Shown one piece after another: positions 57,993-64,000 of a DNA stretch of 64,000 bases. The notes below the pieces were generated by a model. The model worked only from the letters and a program-made list of their open reading frames with translations, did not search any database and was not told the DNA's origin. The DNA is from Posidonia oceanica. Taxonomy: Eukaryota; Streptophyta; Magnoliopsida; Alismatales; Posidoniaceae. The stretch is taken from positions 30,995,001 to 31,059,000 of the forward strand of contig JAZBRS010000023.1 in assembly GCA_037176725.1 (NCBI GenBank), read 5' to 3'. Within the stretch, counting starts at the first letter, position 1. Every line of letters starts with the position of its first letter. Position numbers and translations under genes: made by a program.

Positions 57993-58302
57993 TTTTATTT
58001 ATTGAGGATAAAAGTTCTTGTTCAAGCACAACACCTTTTCCAAGAAGTTCATTCGAAGGAGTAGCAGGAATAAAGTGATCATTTGGTGCACAAACTTTCT
58101 GCTTCTCTACTTCATCTACCACAAGAAAAAATAGAAAGTAACATTAACACCAAAAGTATATTCATCATAAAACATGAGACCATGGAATATATAGACATTA
58201 AGAAAAAGCATGCATACATGTTGGAAAGAGATAAATACCTTTAGTAGAAGGATAAGTCTCTTTTTCCAAGCGACATATAATTTGTTTACGTGACTCTTCC
58301 AT
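57990..58302 (-). pseudogene. Truncated two-exon frame next to the Helitron
   Basis: Minus-strand exons 58302-58239 (ATG start) and 58115 to about 57990, joined in phase by a GT-AG intron. They read MEESRKQIICRLEKETYPS and then DEVEKQKVCAPNDHFIPATP, NELLGKGVVLEQELLSSIN. The frame is cut off by the MULE-like terminus. It follows the Helitron helicase on the same strand, so it may be a Helitron-carried gene or a captured fragment. I do not recognise the family. Confidence 0.4.
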
Positions 58303-58718
58303 TGATCTACACTACGTTGCACAAAAGAGAATAACAATTTTTATAAATATATATAATGATATTAAAGTTGATTATCTAAAGAAAGAACTTGAAGCTCAAT
58401 AAAAAAGGTTGATTTGCATTCCATTAGAAGTTATGATAGTGCATAAATCAACTTCATCTAGAGATGTATAAATAAAATATATAAGGTGGCAAAAATTGAT
58501 AAAACAACAATCACAAATTAATTCATGATTTTGACAAAAGGTGATTGGTTAAAGTATTAAGTATAAAATAGTAACACAATAGACTATGTACTCAACAAGT
58601 TCTACAAAGTTACCATGTAGTAATTTTCAGCTTTAGTAGAGGAGGAAGGTGAAAGAAAATTACCCAAAAATTTGTAATTTTAATGTGGCTTTTATTTCAC
58701 CAAAAAATTGGAATAATA

Positions 58719-59056
58719 TCAAAACACAGTTTGCTCCTTGATCTCCTCAAGAACATCTGAATGTACTATGTTTTTTGTATAGTTTGTAGGAATCCCATCA
58801 TGACATCCCAATAAACATTTTAGACCATTTTTCATTGTAGCTCTAGAAATTGCAACATATAATTGTCCATAAGTGAAGATTGGATTTCGTAAACATAAAC
58901 CCACTCTTTTTAAAGTTTGTCCTTGACTTTTATTAATTGTCATCACAAATGCAAGCTTTACAGGAAACTACTTCCTTCTAAGGAAAAATTGAGCACCAGT
59001 CTTTTCGACATGTAGCACAATTCTTGGAATATGCACACGTCTATAAACATTACTTC
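58719..59056 (-). pseudogene. Helitron Pif1 helicase, C-terminal part
   Basis: Resumes after the TRIM with NVYRRVHIPRIVLHVEKTGA, then a stop, then MTINKSQGQTLKRVGLCLRN and QLYVAISRATMKNGLKCLL, the conserved end of Helitron helicases (SQGQT, YVAxSR). The C-terminus is at 58719. Confidence 0.88.
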
Positions 59057-59061
59057 TTATC

Positions 59062-59393
59062 TGTTGGAATAGTCTCACATTAGAAAAAGTGAAGACTGGA
59101 CTTGTTGTTATATATAGATAGACCGCTCCACTCATAGCCAATTAGTTTTGAGTTGGATATCCATATTCTAACATGGTATCAGAGTCAAAAGATGCCTAAA
59201 TAGGCCCAAGTTCACACATATCCGCCCATGTCCAAAAAGAGACACTTGTACCACCTAGAAAAGATCACAAGTGAGGGGGAGTGTTGGAATAATTCCACAT
59301 TGGAAAAAGTGAGGACTGGACTTATTGTTATATATAGATGGATCTCTCCACTCATAGCCAATTGATTTTGAATTGTATGTCCATATTCTAACA
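59062..59393 (+). mobile_element. 332-bp TRIM (miniature LTR retrotransposon)
   Basis: Two 112-bp terminal direct repeats (59062-59173, 59282-59393), each TGTTGGAATA to CATATTCTAACA, enclosing only 108 bp. A perfect initiator-Met primer-binding site, TGGTATCAGAG, starts right after the first repeat (59174), and a polypurine tract (aagtgagggggag) ends at the second. The flanks TTATC / CTATT look like a 5-bp duplication with two C/T changes. No coding capacity. Confidence 0.92.
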
Positions 59394-59398
59394 CTATT

Positions 59399-60036
59399 AT
59401 TATTTCTCCATCAATCACTCTTTCTTCTAAAGATCTAACAATAAGCCGTGTACCATTACATAATCCAATAGAATGGTCAATGTTCCTTAAAAGCATTATT
59501 ATAACTCCAACTTTTAAAGACTGTGCATGAGGTGGAACTCCATTAAAATCCAAAGAATGTAAATATTTCGGAGTACAATGAGAAATATGAGCTGTTGAAG
59601 TGCCATTAATTGGTACGGCTGTGAAGCATCACTTCGTGAACAAAAAATCTATGTATATTTCATCAATGAGTGCAACAATACCTTTAGTTGCATCCACCAA
59701 GGGATCAGAAGGGATTGGTATCCATTCACTACATGCTTCACTGAATGAAATTGGAGGTATGTTCCTATCACCAATGTCTAGTAACCACTGTGCAAATTGA
59801 ACTTCTAGTCACCCAAGTTCAACTTTTCCATTTCCATGGACATGCATATTCTTTGTCAGGAAATACATCTTGCATTGCTACCATATTCTAGAACGATGGA
59901 TGGTACCTGCAACAATATCTTGACGTTGCCCTTTTGGAATAACAGGCAGGATTTGTCTGAAGTCTCCTCCCAAGATTGTTGTTATTTCTACCAAAGACAC
60001 AATTGTTTGTACCAATGTTGTCACTCAAAAGATTCC
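59399..60036 (-). pseudogene. Helitron Pif1 helicase, middle part
   Basis: Continuation beyond the inserted element. [16 protein letters not shown] is readable when a frame change near 59970 is allowed (about 59980-59930), the Pif1 motif shared by Helitrons. Then FNGVPPHAQSLKVGVIIMLL, NGTRLIVRSLEERVIDGEII follow (59553-59400). A TRIM interrupts directly after this. Confidence 0.85.
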
Positions 60037-60289
60037 TAAGTGTGCGTTTGATACGATGGAATGGAGGCTAGAATGGAATGACAAAATTCCATTCCGATGT
60101 TTGGTACACAAATAAGCTTCAAATAGTTATAGGAATAGGATTTCCCTGGGAATCAAATTTCCATTGAACATAGGAATTTCATTCCTTTCCAAAAGGTAAG
60201 GAATTTGATTCCCATTCCATTGCGAATCATCTCCACACCCCTTCCCTAAAAAAAACATGATATCTTTCTCTTCTCTTCTCTCCCTCTCT

Positions 60290-60665
60290 CGTCTCACACA
60301 CAGCACCTTCCTCCTCAGCAGCCCCTCCCTCCTTCGCCCCTTCCTCCTCCGCAACCCCTCCCTCCTTGACAGCCCCTCCCTCCTCCGGCCCCTTCCTCCT
60401 CCGCAGCCCCTCCCTCCTCCAGCCCCTTCCTCCTCCTTTGCCCCTTCCTCCTCTGTAGCCTCTCCCTCCTCCGCCCCTTCCTCCTCCGGCCTGTCCCTTC
60501 CCACAACAGCCCTCCCTCCGCAGCCCCTTCCTCCTCTGGCATGCCCCTTCCCACAGCAGCCCTTGCTCCGCAGCCTCTTCCTCCTTCGGCCTCCCTCAGC
60601 CAGCCCTTCCTCCTCCGGCCTCCCTCCGCTGCCACTTCCTCCTCCGGCCTGCCCCTTCCTCCTTT
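60290..60665. repeat. CT-rich minisatellite in the PIF/Harbinger element
   Basis: Many variants of a unit like ccttcctcctccgcagcccc with periods of roughly 15-30 bp. It gives overlapping Gly/Arg/Glu-rich and Pro/Ser/Leu-rich frames that I regard as artefacts. Confidence 0.8.
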
Positions 60666-61624
60666 GGTCCTTGCTCAGGAATTTTTTTTTCAAAATTAAT
60701 TTCTGTTTTTTTTTTGGTCTTCTTTTCCAACATTTTTTGGTAAATTTATGTTGATTGCATATACTCTTCATGGGATTGCATATACTATTTATTGTATGTT
60801 ATTTTCTCTGGATTTTGATCACTTGCATATACTGTTTATTTTGTTATTTCTGAATGTCCTTTGTTGATCTATATACTCTGCATATTGTAGTAATGCACTA
60901 GCAACCCCACTTCCCTCATCAATTGTAGACATTAGTGTCACGTTTCTTCGCTGGGATAGGTTTGGCTTACTTTGTGAAAGACCAACATTGAAACATGGAA
61001 AAGGAAAAGGAAAATCATCGTTTGCAACAATAGAAAGCAACATGCATCTGCTTGGGAGCTTTGTGCTCGTCTTTTTTGAAAAAATGGAATCCGGCATTAT
61101 TGTTGTTTAGTATTAACATCTAGGAATCCAATTCATGTATATATGCACGTAATCTTACACATAATCATGCACAGTGGGATTCATGGTATGTCATATTATC
61201 CAAGAGATGAAAAAATAGTGTAACAAAACTTTTTCCTTAGCGTCCATACCTGTTATTGTCTTGACAATGGAAGCGTGCTGTTGTTTTTTCCATTGATGCT
61301 AATGCTAATGCAATAAGCATTTAAATTTGTGGCTATGAGTCATCCCATTCGATTACAATACATCCACAACAAACTCATCTCACGGTGATAATTGCACAAT
61401 GTCAGCTTCTGAAATGTGATCCTACGTGATGCCTAACTTCTTTGTTGTCTAGCATGGTATCTTTGTTTCTTTGTTTTGAAAATGGCAAATAGATTACTTA
61501 GAAATGCTTGAATTTGTCTAGCATGGTATCTTCCTGATATGAATATGTACTGCTATTTTTAGTAGAATGATTTCTTTTTTCCTGACAAATTCATCAATTC
61601 CACTCACGCTCTATTCCACTCACA

Positions 61625-61819
61625 GGAAAAGATGCCCAAACTCCAGCTGATATGGTTGAAGAGATTGATATTGGGAGAGGATATAGTGAGACAGCAGAAG
61701 ATGTGGATTGTTCTTTAGAGAATGAAATGCCACTGCAAACTGAAGAATATTCAAGTAATAAGAAAAATCCAAAAAAAAGAAGAAAGATTTCTGAGCCAAT
61801 TATTTTGAAACATTTGTAA
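61625..61819 (+). pseudogene. Exon of a PIF-associated Myb/SANT-like protein
   Basis: A 64-residue open frame after an acceptor-like cactcacag, ending at TAA 61817-61819: GKDAQTPADMVEEIDIGRGY, then an acidic stretch, then a basic NKKNPKKRRKISEP. The GKxAQTxADMxEEI block is typical of plant L10-interacting / Myb-SANT-like proteins encoded by PIF/Harbinger elements. The SANT domain itself was not found upstream. Confidence 0.6.
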
Positions 61820-62240
61820 GAAAAATTCAAGTATTCAATTTTGGTGACATTTGTTGATGTTTTCAATCTATTTTGAAACTAGTATATTTTAGTGACATTT
61901 GTTGATTTTTTTGGTAGATTGATGTCATGAGCAAACATGAATTTGTCATTTTTATTCTACTTATATGGAAAAAAATTATTTTAATTTTTTTTTCAGATTA
62001 ACAGAATATTTTTGTTAATATGTAGTTGTTAATCTTTCAAATTTTATATTTTCATTCCGATTCTGTTCTTATGTACCAAACAGTGGAATGGAATTGTCTG
62101 TCAATTCTACTCTGTAATTCCATTGTATACCAAACATAGGAATGGACTAAAATTATTCCATTATATTCCATTCCAAATTCCATTCCAGAGTTCATTCCAT
62201 TTCTATCTATTTTCATTCTAGTGAACCAAACGCAGCATAA

Positions 62241-64000
62241 TAGTACAATCAAGGGCATCAAAAATATTTTTATGCATCATTGGGGCTTCATCCCATATGA
62301 CAAATGTTGTTTGCTTTAAAAGCTTGCTTAGATTTGATTGTTGGGATATAGCACATGTAGAAAATTCATCTTTCTCTACTAGAATTTTAAATCTTGAATG
62401 AGTTGTCCTTCCTCCAGAAAGCAATGATATAATGCCAGATGAAGCAACAACCAACACAATATGTTGTTTACTACATAGCCTTGCAATTAATGTCCTCCAA
62501 AGAAAACACTTTCCGGTGTCACCTCCACCATATACAAAGAAAAATGATCCATAATTGTTTTGACATGAATCAATAATTGCATCATAAATCACCCTTTCTT
62601 CATCATTTAGGTTCAAGTGAAGGAGCTCAAATTCCTTCAATAATTCTTCAATATTATAGTCAAGCTCTTCGAACACTAATCTATTGTTGCATGAAGTAGT
62701 TCCTTCATTTTCGGGAAGAGGCATAGGCATAGGTGGGTAGTCCTGTAATGATCTTCCATTTCTATTCATAACCATTCCAATTTGCACCAATGCTTTTTGT
62801 TTAAGTTGATCTTCAATCAAATGAATAATAATATTTTCTGAATCATCTGGAATTCGGCATTGAAATTCTTCAAAAAACTGTTTCCAATACTTCTCCCACA
62901 ATATCTTTGGATTGGATTTCTCACCAAACAACAACATAGATACAAATAAGTGTCGAAGTTGCCATGTTGTTGCCCATTCAGTAGCATCAGATAAAGCATA
63001 ATCTCATTCGTTATCATCATCTAAAAGCCCAAGAACAGCGCAAGTATCTTTGAATGAGCCATATTCTTCACCATTCACTATGCATAAGTCTTAGAAATTT
63101 CTTGCTCCACGAATAATGTGCAATAACATTCTCAAAAGTTCTCCGGATGCCAAATTAGCATTTGGTAGACAACCCACTGACATACCCAACTTGCATGGAG
63201 TCCACACCATAGACCTTTCATCCCATACCCATTTCTATGGGAAGTCAATATAAGTTAAATCCCTAGCCAAGGGGTGAAATTGGTTAGTCATAAACCATTC
63301 AGTTAGCAGTGTCTTCGTATTTGAAGGATGATTAAGAACACCATCAATATAATCTGAATATGAAAATGTAACTTTTTGCTCACTAGGCAAATGGTAGACC
63401 AGTCTTTGCATTGAAGGATATTTGTTATGCAAGGGGGATGCAAAGATTCTCCAACATGCTTAAGCAGCAAATATGTATCTTCCATTAAGATATTTTTTAA
63501 TCTCATCAACACAACCTTCTTGTTTTTCAAGAACAAATGTTGCTTGATTAAATCCTTTGTGCACAAATTTGAATAAGTATTTAATTGCCTGTGAACAATT
63601 GCATATTTCAATATTTATATGTGCATCATATTTCCTTAATAAGTCAACATTGTGAGGCACCACACATCTATTATCAATAGTGGTTGATCGAATCATCAAT
63701 GTCCATCCATTATTTCATCTTCTATAAATCGTATATCCTTCGCTATCCATGATTGTATATTTATTAAATCTCTTTGGATAACGTTTTGAACATTTACCAT
63801 CAATCATACATGGTGATTTTGGATTAAGAATTCCACATGGACCATGGACCATAAATCGAGATATAGTTTCATAAGCACGTGGATCAATATCAAGTTTAGG
63901 AATTTTTGCGGAAACAATAGCATCTATTCCCTCTTTATCTCGTATCTTATCTTCTAAGCAAAAGGTCATTAACATATGTACATGAGGAAGACCCCTTTTT
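62241..64000 (-). pseudogene. Helitron Rep/Pif1 helicase, N-terminal and central part
   Basis: At the window edge the HUH motif is visible (RGLPHVHML, 63990-63960). Next come ISRFMVHGPCG, CSKRYPKRF and the region where the Rep tyrosines sit, reading IKYLFKFVHKG (about 63590-63560): the usual KYLFKY has Phe in place of the second Tyr. Pif1 motifs follow: FFFVYGGGDTGKCFLWRTLI (Walker A, Cys where Thr/Ser is expected) and FVIWDEAPMMHK (Walker B). Stops occur near 63714, 63460, 63240, 63090 and 63004. The frame then runs into the PIF/Harbinger element. Confidence 0.88.

Larger units (their letters stand above)
60040..62237. mobile_element. PIF/Harbinger-type element inside the Helitron
   Basis: 2,198 bp flanked by TAA (60037-60039, 62238-62240). 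Ends GTGTGCGTTTGATACG and the reverse complement of TGCTGCGTTTGGTTC, with ggaatgga / tccattcc subterminal repeats. It carries a GC-rich minisatellite and a Myb-like exon, but no recognisable PIF transposase. Confidence 0.85.
58719..64000 (-). mobile_element. Helitron, partial (runs off the right edge)
   Basis: Minus-strand rolling-circle element identified by Rep and Pif1 helicase motifs. The N-terminal part lies beyond 64000, and the 3' terminal hairpin with CTRR was not located below 58719. A TRIM (59062-59393) and a PIF/Harbinger element (60040-62237) have inserted into the coding region. Confidence 0.88.

Noticed and set aside
60127..60771. 214-residue Arg/Glu/Gly-rich frame
   Set aside because: Artefact of the CT minisatellite; unrelated frames overlap it and there is no complex sequence.
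1..64000. CRISPR arrays, rRNA genes, bacterial-type operons
   Set aside because: None seen. The tandem repeats lack uniform repeat-spacer structure, and the gene content is entirely plant nuclear.

Overview
This is a stretch of an angiosperm nuclear genome. It is AT-rich, has GT-AG introns, and holds plant-type Copia, Gypsy, LINE, MULE, hAT, PIF/Harbinger, Helitron and TRIM elements, with no bacterial operon features. I cannot name the species.

The only clearly intact host gene is on the minus strand. It is a DEAD-box ATP-dependent RNA helicase of the plant RH1 type, with start codon at 44478 and stop at 9779. I could assemble ten exons (1,887 nt, 628 residues). Every junction is GT-AG and every phase closes, although the coding sequence covers about 34.7 kb. 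The length comes from transposons in four large introns: intron 3 (about 6 kb, a hAT element inside a LINE remnant), intron 4 (5.5 kb, a Copia element plus a small hAT relative), intron 5 (6 kb, a deleted Gypsy element and a hAT element) and intron 8 (12.5 kb, a three-element nest plus a MITE).

Left of the gene (1-9.7 kb) is a decayed Mutator-like element. Its mudrA-like transposase (+) faces a small GRF zinc-finger gene (-), a convergent layout like mudrA/mudrB. A solo LTR with a perfect 5-bp target duplication splits the transposase. A Gypsy 5' LTR plus gag (-) follows, its LTR holding a Tourist-like MITE.

Right of the gene, 366 bp upstream of its ATG, lies a 1.3 kb hAT element carrying two copies of a RACK1-type WD40 fragment. 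From 47.9 to 53.2 kb is a Russian-doll nest: hAT within hAT within a Gypsy-like solo LTR within a hAT-like remnant. Then come a small membrane-protein pseudogene, a PIF/Harbinger MITE, and a second GRF zinc-finger gene beside a MULE-like terminus. From 58.7 kb to the window edge is a minus-strand Helitron Rep/Pif1 helicase, broken by a 332-bp TRIM and by a 2.2 kb PIF/Harbinger element with a Myb-like exon.

All alignments, identities and junctions were read by eye. Family names rest on motif recognition, not on database searches.
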